Below, piece by piece: positions 18,207 to 26,606 of a DNA stretch of 64,000 nt (position 1 is the stretch's first letter; the number at the start of each line of letters is the position of its first letter). The position numbers and the translations under genes are program-made. Under the pieces are notes generated by a model. It was not told the origin of the DNA and made no database searches. It saw only the letters and a program-made list of their open reading frames with translations. This DNA is from Rhizobiales bacterium 62-17 (lineage in GTDB: Bacteria; Pseudomonadota; Alphaproteobacteria; Rhizobiales; Beijerinckiaceae), in assembly GCA_001898965.1 (NCBI GenBank), contig MKVW01000001.1, positions 521,095 to 585,094 of the forward strand, given 5' to 3'.

Positions 18207-19022
18207 ATGGCTGATAAGCAAAGAAAAAAGCCTGCCGAGGCGCGAGGGATCCAATCCGTCGAAACGGCATTTCGGGTGATCGAGCCGTTTCTTGCCTCTT
18301 CGGGCCCTTTCACCTTGCGCTATTTGGCCGAGAAGTCGGGCATGAGCCCGACCAGCCTGCATTTCTATCTCGTGAGCCTGGTGCGCGTCGGCCTTCTGGT
18401 CCGCAACGAAACCGGCAACACGTTCGCGCTTGGCCCCACCGCTATTCATCTTGGGCTTGCCGCTCTGGCGAATATCGATGTCGTGCAGGCCGCGCGCGAA
18501 CCGATGCAATATCTGCGGGACGAATTGGGCGCGCCGGTCTGCCTGTCGGTCTGGTCCGACAAGGGGCCGATCATCGTGCTGCATTTGCCGGGGTTGCGAA
18601 CGAGCTATTGGGCACTTCAGGTCGGCGCCGTGTTGCCGCCCTTGAGCGCGGCAGGCCGTGCCATTCTCGCTTACTTTCCCGCACCTTTGCAGAAGGAAAT
18701 CATCGAGCGTGCGCTACAGGCCTCGCTGCCGGAAGATCCCTGGTATGGCTCTTCGCTCGACCAGATCCTCGATGTTCTGAAGGAAATCCGCCGTACGGGC
18801 TTGAGCCCGCGTAGCGGCGCGGTCGTGCCGGGCTTTCCAAGCATTGCCTCGCCGATCTTGAATTCGGAAGGCGCCGCGGTGGCCGCCTTGACGGTGATGG
18901 CGAATACGCGTGCCTTCGATGACAGCCTCAAAGGACGCAACGCCGAGGTCGTATTGCAGGTCGCGCAACAGATTTCGCATAACCTCGGCGCTTCGGCGCC
19001 CGTGAGCGCGATCAAATCCTGA
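18207..19022 (+). CDS. IclR family transcriptional regulator
   Basis: A 271-residue regulator. Residues about 15-75 form the winged helix (IQSVETAFRVIEPF, LRYLAEKSGMSPTSLHFYLVSLVRVGLL), and residues about 90-260 the IclR effector domain (AGRAILAYFP, GLSPRSGAVVPGFPSIASPI). IclR members control aromatic-acid and glyoxylate pathways, mostly as activators or ligand-relieved repressors. Divergent from the VanA-like oxygenase with the palindromic operator between them, so it probably controls that gene and the Bug and MetE-like genes after it. The ligand is unknown. Confidence 0.93.
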   Translation: MADKQRKKPAEARGIQSVETAFRVIEPFLASSGPFTLRYLAEKSGMSPTSLHFYLVSLVRVGLLVRNETGNTFALGPTAIHLGLAALANIDVVQAAREPMQYLRDELGAPVCLSVWSDKGPIIVLHLPGLRTSYWALQVGAVLPPLSAAGRAILAYFPAPLQKEIIERALQASLPEDPWYGSSLDQILDVLKEIRRTGLSPRSGAVVPGFPSIASPILNSEGAAVAALTVMANTRAFDDSLKGRNAEVVLQVAQQISHNLGASAPVSAIKS

Positions 19023-19096
19023 AGGTCCGCCAAAAGAATTGGCCACCATCGTGAGATGGTGGCCAAGCAATCGTTGGATCGCAGCGGGTTGATGCG

Positions 19097-20413
19097 TTAT
19101 TCGGCGGCCGTGGTGGTTGGCGCCGACAGGCCGCGCAGATCGAGCTCTTCCTGGGTCAGGCCGGCAATGCGCCAATCGGTTGTCTTCGGCGCGACGCCTT
19201 CGAAGGAGCGCAGCTTGTTGAGCGGGATATGCGGTGCGGTCCGTCCGATCACCGTTCCGTCGGCTTGATAAGTGCGTGCGGCTTCGACCATTTGCCGGCG
19301 GAACTCGACGATGGCAAGATCGCTCTGGCCGAGAACTTCCTTCGTCCGGTCGGTGATCTTGCCCATGGTGAGCCACATCACATAATCCTGATTGGGAATG
19401 CCAGGAATGCCGGTGAAGTTGCCGAGCTTCATTGCTTGCCGGTCCTGCTTGAAATTGTTCTCGAAGGTCCGGTAGCTGCGATAATTATCATCGACGTCGA
19501 TGCCGACCTGGGCATGCAGGAACTTGCGCCATTCTTCCGTGCCCGGCGTCGTCGCATTGTCGCCGAAGGCCAAGAAATAGAAGTCGGTATTCTCGTCATC
19601 GATCGGCACATGCATGATGACGACTTTGTAGTTGTTATTCGGTGGGATCAGCACCGAATAAGGCGCGATGAACAAAGTCGTGCGGATGTAGTCGTGGCTT
19701 TGCGCGTTCTGGATTGGCCGACGCACGGCGGCATAGCGGAAGCCGAACGGTGTACGCTGCGAATAAAGCCGTGGTGATTTATCGGTCGAAGGCCGCAGCC
19801 AGACCTGCTCATTGGCTTGCGCGCCCGCGACGCGGGCCGGCACCATGTCGGATGAATGCAGGGTGGAAGAATGCGATGAGTCGATCGCGCCTTCGAGAAT
19901 CTGCGCCCAATTCACCGGCACTTTGTATTTGGCGATGGAGATGCGCGTGTCCGGCGTGAGTTGAAATATTGGCGGTTCGAATTCCGGCATGGTTTCAACG
20001 GGGCCGAGATAGCACCACACGAAACCGCCAGCTTCGCGCACCGGATAAGAACGCGTCTTCATTTTCTTGAGAAGGCCGGTCTCGACAGGCTCGGAGTTCA
20101 TCTCCATGGCATTGCCGTTCACGTCGAATTTCCAGCCGTGATAAAGACAGCGCAGGCCGCAATCTTCATTGCGGCCATAGGCCAGCGATGCACGGCGATG
20201 CGGGCACAGCTCGTCGAGCATGCCGACTTGGCCATTGGTGTCGCGGAACACCACATAGTTTTCGCCACATAGGCGCACCTTCAAAGGATCGCAATCAGGC
20301 TCGGCCACTTCCTCGATCATGCAGGCGGGCAGCCAATGCTGGCGCATGATGTGGCCCATCGGTGCCTCGCCCTCGACGCGGCACAAGAGATCGTTTTCTT
20401 CCGGTGTCAGCAT
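19097..20413 (-). CDS. Phthalate 4,5-dioxygenase-like Rieske oxygenase alpha subunit
   Basis: A 438-residue oxygenase. Rieske ligands are C70 and H72 (CPHRRASLAYG) and C89 and H92 (CLYHGWKFD). The catalytic domain shows EGAIDSSHSSTLHSSD, which carries the D and H residues around the mononuclear iron. Overall it matches the oxygenase group that includes phthalate 4,5-dioxygenase (Pht3). Related proteins act on many aromatic and polycyclic substrates, so the true substrate is open. It is divergent from a PDR-type reductase gene and each gene has one copy of the TTAG-N4-CTAA box upstream of its start. The reductase is its likely electron donor. Confidence 0.9.
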   Translation of the reverse strand: MLTPEENDLLCRVEGEAPMGHIMRQHWLPACMIEEVAEPDCDPLKVRLCGENYVVFRDTNGQVGMLDELCPHRRASLAYGRNEDCGLRCLYHGWKFDVNGNAMEMNSEPVETGLLKKMKTRSYPVREAGGFVWCYLGPVETMPEFEPPIFQLTPDTRISIAKYKVPVNWAQILEGAIDSSHSSTLHSSDMVPARVAGAQANEQVWLRPSTDKSPRLYSQRTPFGFRYAAVRRPIQNAQSHDYIRTTLFIAPYSVLIPPNNNYKVVIMHVPIDDENTDFYFLAFGDNATTPGTEEWRKFLHAQVGIDVDDNYRSYRTFENNFKQDRQAMKLGNFTGIPGIPNQDYVMWLTMGKITDRTKEVLGQSDLAIVEFRRQMVEAARTYQADGTVIGRTAPHIPLNKLRSFEGVAPKTTDWRIAGLTQEELDLRGLSAPTTTAAE

Positions 20414-20455
20414 GGCGCCTTCTCCTCCAACCGGCTCCGGGGGCCAGTTCCCAAT

Positions 20456-20471
20456 TAATTAGGTCTCTAAG
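20456..20471. promoter_or_regulatory. MarR-type operator box 1 (oxygenase side)
   Basis: TAATTAGGTCTCTAAG contains the dyad TTAG-N4-CTAA (20459-20470). It is 42 bases before the oxygenase start. The same 16-mer with one change is found at 20584-20599. Confidence 0.65.
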
Positions 20472-20583
20472 AATTTACACCGTTCCGTCCCGCTTGTCGA
20501 GAGGTGGAGGGATTCTAAATCGACCAAAAGTTTTCGAACAGGTAGGGAGAGGCGAGATGCTATCGGACCGGGTTGAAATCAGA

Positions 20584-20599
20584 TAATTAGGTGTCTAAG
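20584..20599. promoter_or_regulatory. MarR-type operator box 2 (reductase side)
   Basis: TAATTAGGTGTCTAAG, 15 of 16 identical to box 1 in the same orientation, with the dyad TTAG-N4-CTAA (20587-20598). It is 47 bases before the reductase start. A two-box arrangement at near-equal distance from both divergent starts suggests one regulator, most simply the MarR protein encoded at 22804. Confidence 0.65.
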
Positions 20600-20646
20600 T
20601 ATTTTGGCGGAGCCGCCGCCCCGGGGAAAGGCCAAGGAACTTTACG

Positions 20647-21582
20647 ATGGATTTGCGCGTCACCAGCGCCGGGCAGATTGCCGAAGGCATATTCGGGTTC
20701 GAGCTGCGGGCCCCCGACGGCGGGGAGCTGCCGCCCTTCACCAGCGGCAGCCATGTCATCGTGCGCACGCCTGGCGGCGAGGAGCGCAAATATTCGCTGA
20801 GCAACGATCCCGCCGAACACGATCGTTATGTCATCGCCGTCAAACGCGAAGCCAACGGTCGCGGTGGCTCGATCAGCATGGCCGATCAATTGCGCGAAGG
20901 CGATACGATCTCGGTTTCGGAACCGCACAACGACTTTCCGCTCGTGCCATCCTCGGCCGGTTACGTGTTAATCGCCGGGGGCATCGGCATCACGCCGGTT
21001 CTGTCCATGGCGCGCCATCTGTTGAGCGAGGGTAGGGGCAATTTCCGCCTCTACTATCTGACGCGCGATGCCGGCTCGACCGCTTTCCTCGAAGATCTCA
21101 AGGCGCCCGAATTCACCGGCAAGGTGATCATCCATCATGATGGTGGCGATCCGGACAAGGGTTATGATCTTTGGCCGGTGCTCGAAAAGCCTAAAGGGCA
21201 CGTCTATTGCTGCGGCCCGCGTGGGCTCATGGACGCTGTGCGCGATATGACCGGCCATTGGTCGTCGAGCGCCGTGCATTTCGAAGCCTTCGTCGATGGC
21301 TCGCAGCCACAGCCCAATGATGAGCCCTTCACTGTCCGTATCGTGGACACGAATGAAGTGCTCGACGTGCCGGTTGGTACGAGTATTCTCGAAGCCCTTC
21401 GCCAAGCCGGCCATGAGGTGCCGTTCTCCTGCCAAAGCGGCTCTTGCGGCTCCTGCCGTACCAAACTTGTTTCCGGCGATGTGGACCATCGCGATTTCGT
21501 GCTGACACCCGACGAATATACGACCAACATCATGGTGTGCGTCTCGCGTGGGCGGGGCGGGGAAGTGGTGATCGATCTGTGA
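20647..21582 (+). CDS. PDR/VanB-type reductase (FMN, NAD, plant-type [2Fe-2S])
   Basis: A 311-residue one-chain electron donor for Rieske oxygenases. The order is FMN domain (residues 1-100, RKYSLSND), NAD domain (about 105-220, VLIAGGIGITPVLSMARHLL and YCCGPRGLMDAV) and C-terminal ferredoxin domain with the cluster ligands in CQSGSCGSCRTKLVSG and a distal VC near the end. This is the phthalate dioxygenase reductase / VanB layout. It probably serves the divergent oxygenase at 19097 and perhaps the VanA-like one at 17020. Seven bases separate it from the dehydrogenase gene that follows, so they form an operon. Confidence 0.93.
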   Translation: MDLRVTSAGQIAEGIFGFELRAPDGGELPPFTSGSHVIVRTPGGEERKYSLSNDPAEHDRYVIAVKREANGRGGSISMADQLREGDTISVSEPHNDFPLVPSSAGYVLIAGGIGITPVLSMARHLLSEGRGNFRLYYLTRDAGSTAFLEDLKAPEFTGKVIIHHDGGDPDKGYDLWPVLEKPKGHVYCCGPRGLMDAVRDMTGHWSSSAVHFEAFVDGSQPQPNDEPFTVRIVDTNEVLDVPVGTSILEALRQAGHEVPFSCQSGSCGSCRTKLVSGDVDHRDFVLTPDEYTTNIMVCVSRGRGGEVVIDL

Positions 21583-21589
21583 GTGCTCA

Positions 21590-22807
21590 ATGACCGTTCG
21601 TAAGCTGCGCCTTGGAATTGCCGGCCTTGGCCGGGCCTTCAGTCTGATGTTGCCGACTTTGGTGCAGGACGAGCGGATCGAAATTGTCGCGGGCGCCGAT
21701 CCACGTGCCGAAGCGCGTGAACGTTTCGCGCAGGATTTTGCCGGACGCGCTTACGAAAGCGTCGAGCAGATGTGCGCCGATCCGGCGGTCGAGGCGGTCT
21801 ATGTCTCGACGCCGCATCAATATCATCGCGACAATGTTCTGGCGGCGGCGAAGGCTGGCCGTCATATCCTGTGCGAAAAGCCGATGGCCCTGTCGGTGGA
21901 GGACAGTCTGGCGATGATCACGGCGGCGCGCGAAGCCGGCGTGGCGCTCGTCGTCGGCCACAGTCATTCTTTCGATGCACCGGTGCGCCGGACACGCGAA
22001 CTCATCGAGAGCGGCGCTTTCGGCCCGCTGCATATGATGAGCGCGCTCAACTACACCGACTTCATCTACAGGCCGCGCCGGCCGGAAGAGCTTGATACGT
22101 CAAAGGGTGGCGGGGTCATCTTTAATCAGGCGCCGCATCAGGTCGACAATCTGCGCTTCATCGGCGGCGGCATGGTCAAGTCCGTGCGCGCGGCGACGGC
22201 GGTCATCGATCCGGCACGCCGGACTGAGGGCGCTTATACCGCCTTTCTGACCTTCGACAGCGGCGTGGTCGCGACCATGACCTATAGCGGCTATGCCCAT
22301 TTTGATTCGGATGAATTGGTCGATTGGATCAATGAGGGCGGACTGCCCAAAAATCCGGATAATTATGGTGCCGCCCGCCGGGCACTTAAGGGCGCCAGCG
22401 AGGCCGACGAATTGGCCATCAAGGCCCAATCCAACTACGGCGGCGCGCGGTACGGGCAGGGGGATGCCCGGCTGTCGACCAAGCCGCAAACACGTTGGCA
22501 CCAGAATTTCGGCCTCCTCGTTGCCTCGTGCAGCCATGCCGATTTGCGCCCGACCTCAAAAGGCGTGATGATCTACGCCGACGACGAACGTCGTCTTGAG
22601 GACGTGCCGGTACGTGCCGTGCCGCGCATGGAGGTGATCGACGAACTGTATGCCGCCGTCGTCGATGGCGTGCCGTCGGTTCACGATGGAGTGTGGGGCC
22701 TGGCGACGATGGAAGTGTGCTTTGCGATTCTGCAATCCGCCCGGGAAGGCCGGGAAGTGACGTTGCGCCATCAAGTGCCGACGCCGGCCCTGTCGCGGGG
22801 TGCATGA
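21590..22807 (+). CDS. Gfo/Idh/MocA family dehydrogenase (dihydrodiol dehydrogenase candidate)
   Basis: A 405-residue NAD(P)-dependent oxidoreductase. The Rossmann start is LRLGIAGLGRAFSLMLPTL, followed by the family motif CEKPMALSVEDS and a C-terminal beta-sheet domain with NQAPHQVDNLRFIGG. In the Pseudomonas phthalate pathway the cis-dihydrodiol dehydrogenase (Pht4) belongs to this family and sits with the oxygenase and reductase genes, so that role is plausible here. The start follows the reductase by seven bases, and its last codons overlap the MarR start (ATGA). Confidence 0.88.
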   Translation: MTVRKLRLGIAGLGRAFSLMLPTLVQDERIEIVAGADPRAEARERFAQDFAGRAYESVEQMCADPAVEAVYVSTPHQYHRDNVLAAAKAGRHILCEKPMALSVEDSLAMITAAREAGVALVVGHSHSFDAPVRRTRELIESGAFGPLHMMSALNYTDFIYRPRRPEELDTSKGGGVIFNQAPHQVDNLRFIGGGMVKSVRAATAVIDPARRTEGAYTAFLTFDSGVVATMTYSGYAHFDSDELVDWINEGGLPKNPDNYGAARRALKGASEADELAIKAQSNYGGARYGQGDARLSTKPQTRWHQNFGLLVASCSHADLRPTSKGVMIYADDERRLEDVPVRAVPRMEVIDELYAAVVDGVPSVHDGVWGLATMEVCFAILQSAREGREVTLRHQVPTPALSRGA

Positions 22808-23316
22808 TGTCGAACCGGCAGGGAGCATCCGAGAACCAAGCCATCCTGCGCCGCTGGCGCGATGCGGTGCCCAACGATCGCCTGGCCCATCTGGTTCGTG
22901 ATGCAGCGCGCGGCCTCACCCGCATGATGCAGATCAGCCTGGCGCGCCATAACGTCTCCTTCGGCCATTGGGTGTTTCTGCGCATCCTGTGGGAGCGCGA
23001 AGGGCTGACCCAGCGCGAGCTGAGCGAAGAAGCGGGGCTGATGGAGCCGACCACTTTCTCGGCGCTGACCGCGATGGAGAAGTTTGGCTATATCGAGCGT
23101 CGTAAGCTGCCGCACAGCCGCAAGAACGTTTACGTGTTCCTCACGCCGGAAGGACGGGCGCTGAAGGAAAAGCTCGTGCCCATAGCCGAACATATCAATC
23201 TCGTCGCAGTTCGCGGTGTGACCGGAGCCGAAGTGGCGACGGCCCGCAAGGTTCTCCTGGCGATCATCGAGAACATGGCGCGCGAAGAAAGCGAAACGAC
23301 GCAACGAGACGACTGA
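22804..23316 (+). CDS. MarR family transcriptional regulator
   Basis: About 170 residues with the MarR winged helix: FGHWVFLRILWEREGLTQRELSEEAGLMEPTTFSALTAMEKFGYIERRK, of which the recognition helix is about EPTTFSALTAMEKFG, then the wing SRKNVYVFLTPEGRALKEKL. The start ATG at 22804 overlaps the stop of the preceding gene; a second ATG follows at once. It is the last gene of the reductase-dehydrogenase operon and probably controls it and the divergent oxygenase through the paired boxes at 20456 and 20584. MarR regulators of aromatic pathways are commonly relieved by pathway acids or CoA esters. Confidence 0.92.
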   Translation: MMSNRQGASENQAILRRWRDAVPNDRLAHLVRDAARGLTRMMQISLARHNVSFGHWVFLRILWEREGLTQRELSEEAGLMEPTTFSALTAMEKFGYIERRKLPHSRKNVYVFLTPEGRALKEKLVPIAEHINLVAVRGVTGAEVATARKVLLAIIENMAREESETTQRDD

Positions 23317-23329
23317 CGGCGCCTGCCTA

Positions 23330-24187
23330 TCAACCGATCTCGATATCGAGCCCGAGATCGAGGATCGGCGCGGAATGGGTGAGGGCGCCCGACGACAGCA
23401 TGTCAACGCCGGTTTCGGCGACCGCTTTCGCCGTCTCGCCCGAAATGCCACCGGAGGCTTCGATCTTCATCCGGCCGGCGACCATCTTCACGCCTTCGGC
23501 CATTTCAGCCAGCGACATGTTGTCGAACAGCACCACGTCAGCACCTTCCTCGATCACTTCCTTGAGCTGATCGAGGCCATCGACTTCGATTTCGATCTTC
23601 ACCAGATGACCGACCGAGGCCTTGGCGGCGCGCAATGCTGGCTTGATACCGCCGCAGACGGCGATGTGGTTGTCCTTGATCAGTACGGCATCGTCGAGAC
23701 CGAAGCGATGGTTCATGCCGCCGCCGCAGCGGATGGCATATTTTTCGAAGGCGCGCAGGTTCGGCGTCGTCTTGCGCGTGCAGATCACCTTCGCCTTAGT
23801 GTGCTTGGTCAACGCGACAAGTTTGGCGGTCATCGTGGCGATGCCGGACATGTGGCAGATGAAATTCAGGGCCGTCCGTTCGGCGGTGAGAATGGCGCGG
23901 GCATCGCCGGTGATGCGCGCCACCGGCGTGCGCGGCACGGTGATCTCGTCGCCGTCCTTGGCCAGATATTCATACTTGATCGTCGGATCGGTGAGCTTGA
24001 AAGCCGCTTCCGCCACCGACAGGCCGGAGATCGTGCCGGGCTTACGCGGCGCGAGGACGGCGCGGGCCTGAGTGCCCTCGGGGATACAGGCGTTGGAGGT
24101 GATGTCCCCGGCGCGGCCGCTATCTTCCTCCAGGGCGGCACGCACGACCTTGTCGATGAGGAGCGGATTCAGGAACAGACTGGTCAT
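23330..24187 (-). CDS. nadC: Nicotinate-nucleotide pyrophosphorylase (quinolinate phosphoribosyltransferase)
   Basis: About 285 residues. The enzyme makes nicotinate mononucleotide from quinolinate and PRPP in NAD synthesis. Family motifs: ALEEDSGRAGDITSNACIP, ERTALNFICHMSGIAT, CTRKTTPNLRAFEKYAIRCGGG and LIKDNHIAVCGG, with ASGGISGETAKAVAETGVD near the end. I choose the ATG at 24187 over the frame opening at 24304 because the family starts about ten residues before ALEED. It converges on the MarR gene with 13 bp between stops. nadA and nadB are not in the window. Confidence 0.95.
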   Translation of the reverse strand: MTSLFLNPLLIDKVVRAALEEDSGRAGDITSNACIPEGTQARAVLAPRKPGTISGLSVAEAAFKLTDPTIKYEYLAKDGDEITVPRTPVARITGDARAILTAERTALNFICHMSGIATMTAKLVALTKHTKAKVICTRKTTPNLRAFEKYAIRCGGGMNHRFGLDDAVLIKDNHIAVCGGIKPALRAAKASVGHLVKIEIEVDGLDQLKEVIEEGADVVLFDNMSLAEMAEGVKMVAGRMKIEASGGISGETAKAVAETGVDMLSSGALTHSAPILDLGLDIEIG

Positions 24188-24406
24188 GGATGCCTCGGCC
24201 GATCTCTTATTGGCAATTGCTTGCCGGATAGTCAGGATGGTTTCAGGTGGGCGTTTTAAGAGGGTTGTTCCCCCCTGTCGAGGAGGCTGGCAGGCTGTTT
24301 GCATTCCTTAACGACCGGCCGCGATAGCCGTCGCCAAGCCGGTTGGAAATGTGTAGCCTTTGTGTCGAAATGGATCGGAGCATCCAGAGTGGGAGTGGAG
24401 AAGCAG

Positions 24407-25087
24407 ATGGTAGGTCGAGCGGTATTGCGTGTCGTCGCCCTGGCCGGTGCTGTGGCCAGCGCTTTTTTCATGACAGCAGGCGCGGCTTCTGCCGCGATGT
24501 CGTTTCGTTTCGCCCAGGCGGGCGATCCGCAGACTTGCGGCGCCAAATGCCCGCAAATTATCGTGGCGGAAGGTGAAATCGTCGAAAATACCCCCCGGGA
24601 TTTTATTGACTTTCTACGCGCCTCGAAGCTCGGCAAAAATGTCTATGCCGTCGTTCTGATCAACTCCCCCGGCGGCCGCGTGGTCGCTTCGATGGAATTC
24701 GGCCGGCTGCTGCGCCGAGCCGGTGCGGCCGTCATCGTCGCCAAGCCGGTCGAGGCCGGTGGCGAAATGCGATTCGCGGCCGGGCGCTGCTATTCCGCCT
24801 GTGTCTACGCCTTGATGGGCGCCAAAAAGCGGGTCGTCCCGCCCCAGAGCCGGGTGGGCATCCACCGCATGTTTCTCTATGAGCGGGTGGGCCAGTTCGA
24901 CGGCACCACTAAGCTGACGAAAACCTTCGCCCAGAACGAAATGATCAATAAACTGGGCGATTACGCGGGAATGATGGGGGTGAGCCGCGAGCTGGTCTAC
25001 ACGGCGGAACAAACGCCGTCGGAGACTTTCCGGCTTTTGACGCCCTCGGAAATCCGCCGTTGGCATTTGGCTTCGGAGAAGTTTTGA
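24407..25087 (+). CDS. Secreted ClpP/crotonase-fold protein (COG3904-like)
   Basis: About 226 residues with an N-terminal signal sequence (hydrophobic run VALAGAVASAFFMTAGAASA). The core VVLINSPGGRVVASMEFGRLLR and GRCYSACVYALMGAKKR resemble the oxyanion strand and the serine helix of ClpP and SppA-type proteases; the serine in CYSACVY is at the nucleophile position and IHRM supplies a possible histidine. The family is uncharacterised; a periplasmic peptidase or a pseudo-enzyme is possible. Start at ATG 24407 follows GGAG; a longer frame from 24299 is less likely. No operon partner is evident. Confidence 0.75.
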   Translation: MVGRAVLRVVALAGAVASAFFMTAGAASAAMSFRFAQAGDPQTCGAKCPQIIVAEGEIVENTPRDFIDFLRASKLGKNVYAVVLINSPGGRVVASMEFGRLLRRAGAAVIVAKPVEAGGEMRFAAGRCYSACVYALMGAKKRVVPPQSRVGIHRMFLYERVGQFDGTTKLTKTFAQNEMINKLGDYAGMMGVSRELVYTAEQTPSETFRLLTPSEIRRWHLASEKF

Positions 25088-25172
25088 GAAGTGGCGAGAT
25101 GTCCTTGACTTAGATGTGGCCGTGTCCTATCCGGACGCTCTCCGCAGCGGCGCCTAGCGCCTGACGGTTTGC

Positions 25173-25249
25173 GGGGGTGTAGCTCAGTTGGTTAGAGCGT
25201 CGGCCTGTCACGCCGAAGGTCGCGGGTTCGAGTCCCGTCACTCTCGCCA
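25173..25249 (+). tRNA. tRNA-Asp (anticodon GTC)
   Basis: 77 nt. Acceptor GGGGGTG pairs with CACTCTC through two G-U pairs, discriminator G and encoded CCA. Anticodon stem TCGGC / GCCGA with loop CTGTCAC gives GTC. T-arm CGGGTTCGAGTCCCG is perfect. T6 follows the CCA and may terminate transcription. Confidence 0.96.
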
Positions 25250-25351
25250 TTTTTTCAATGGCATAGCTGAAAGTTGCCGCCGGCCGCCACAAGCGCCGGG
25301 CCGGTCAATTTCGGCCGCGGACGATAGGAATTTTGTCCAAGACCACTTCGT

Positions 25352-26605
25352 TCAGCCGGACGCATCATCAAAGGCCGCCCGATCCGCGAACAGGCGCACG
25401 ACGCCGTTCGGCTTGAGCCGCGCCGCGGGTAAAGCTTGGTCGTCGCCAAGCAGGCGGGCGAGGATGGTGCGTTTATCGGCGCCAGCCACCAGGAAGACTG
25501 TCTCCCGGCTGCTTTCGAGCAGGGGATAGGTCAAGGTGATGCGGTCGGATCCATCAGGAGCCATGCTTGGCCGCACCCAGGCCTGCCGCTCGTCGAGGGC
25601 GGGACTGCCGGGAAAAAGCGACGCCGTATGTCCATCGGTGCCCAGGCCCAGCAATGTCACGTCGAAAAATGGTCGGCTCGGATCGAGGCGATCGGAGCCG
25701 TAAAAGGCCTGTAATTCCTCTTCGTAACGTCCGGCGGCCTGGGCAGCGCTGGCTTCCTTCGTCGGCACCGGATGGAGGTTCTCGGGTGGGATGAAACGGG
25801 CCGCCTCGATCGCTTCCGCGAACATTCGATAATTGCTGGCTGGGCTCGTTGGCGGCACAAACCGCTCGTCGCCGAAGAACCAGTGGATGCGTTCCCAAGG
25901 CAGGCGGGCCTCACAAGGCGGTGTCGCCAGACATTGGTAGAAAGCTTTCGGCGTTGAACCACCGGCCACGGCCACAACAATCCGCCCACTTTTTGCCTGC
26001 AAGATCTCCACGAACCAATCGGCCAAGGCTTCGGCCAAAGCCCGTGGATCATCGGTGATTGTCGTGGATAGTGCCTGCGCCATGCCTCTCTCCTCCAAGC
26101 CCGTGAGAACAGCCGCGACGGCCTCGTGCGGCGCCCCTGAGATGGGCACCCAAATTGCATGCTCGTTCGGCGTCGGTTCTTCCAAAATCTCGAATTGGCT
26201 CGCCAGCAATTGGCCCGGCATGAAATGACCGGATCGCACCGCCAGCCGATCGGCGATGGCGGCCTTTGTGCCATGAAGATACACGAAGGTGACGTCATCG
26301 CGTCCACCTCGAATGACGTCGCGATAATGCCGTTTCAGCGCCGAACAAGCGATGACGCCGCCGTGCCCCTGGGCTCGCCAGTCCTCGATCGTTTGCGCCA
26401 CGCGTGCGAGCCACGGCTGTCGATCCTCATCGCTCAACGGCAGGCCGCGTCGCATCTTCTCGATACTGGCCGGCACGTGCAGGTCGTCGGCATCAGCGAA
26501 CGAACAGTGCAGATGAGCGGCGAGGAGCTGACCAGTCGTCGTCTTGCCGGCGCCGGACACGCCCATGACGACAATGAGGGCTGGCGCCCTTGTCGATGTC
26601 GGCAT
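25352..26605 (-). CDS. Gluconokinase / 6-phosphogluconolactonase fusion
   Basis: A 417-residue two-domain protein. Residues 1-172 are a GntK-type gluconokinase (Walker A GVSGAGKT at 15-22, IACSALKRHYRD, SGHFMPGQLLASQFEILE). Residues 175-417 are 6-phosphogluconolactonase of the Pgl/DevB type (AVAGGSTPKAFY, FGDERFVPP, LLGLGTDGHTASLFPG). Both halves make or feed 6-phosphogluconate: one phosphorylates gluconate, the other hydrolyses the product of Zwf. At the junction Met175 has a perfect internal ribosome site, so a free lactonase may also be made. It is the third gene of the gnd-zwf operon, starting one base after the zwf stop. Each half has full family length. Confidence 0.93.
   Translation of the reverse strand: MPTSTRAPALIVVMGVSGAGKTTTGQLLAAHLHCSFADADDLHVPASIEKMRRGLPLSDEDRQPWLARVAQTIEDWRAQGHGGVIACSALKRHYRDVIRGGRDDVTFVYLHGTKAAIADRLAVRSGHFMPGQLLASQFEILEEPTPNEHAIWVPISGAPHEAVAAVLTGLEERGMAQALSTTITDDPRALAEALADWFVEILQAKSGRIVVAVAGGSTPKAFYQCLATPPCEARLPWERIHWFFGDERFVPPTSPASNYRMFAEAIEAARFIPPENLHPVPTKEASAAQAAGRYEEELQAFYGSDRLDPSRPFFDVTLLGLGTDGHTASLFPGSPALDERQAWVRPSMAPDGSDRITLTYPLLESSRETVFLVAGADKRTILARLLGDDQALPAARLKPNGVVRLFADRAAFDDASG
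26083..26096 (-). promoter_or_regulatory. Internal ribosome binding site within the fusion gene
   Basis: On the minus strand GGAGGA (26096-26091) is followed by seven bases and the in-frame ATG of codon 175 (26083). These bases also encode LEERG at the domain junction. The site could yield a separate lactonase. Confidence 0.6.
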
Positions 26606-26606
26606 G

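Noticed and set aside
25110-25292. Minus-strand frame across tRNA-Asp reading GLEPATFGVTGRRSNQLSY
   Set aside because: Same artefact: antisense of a tRNA gene.
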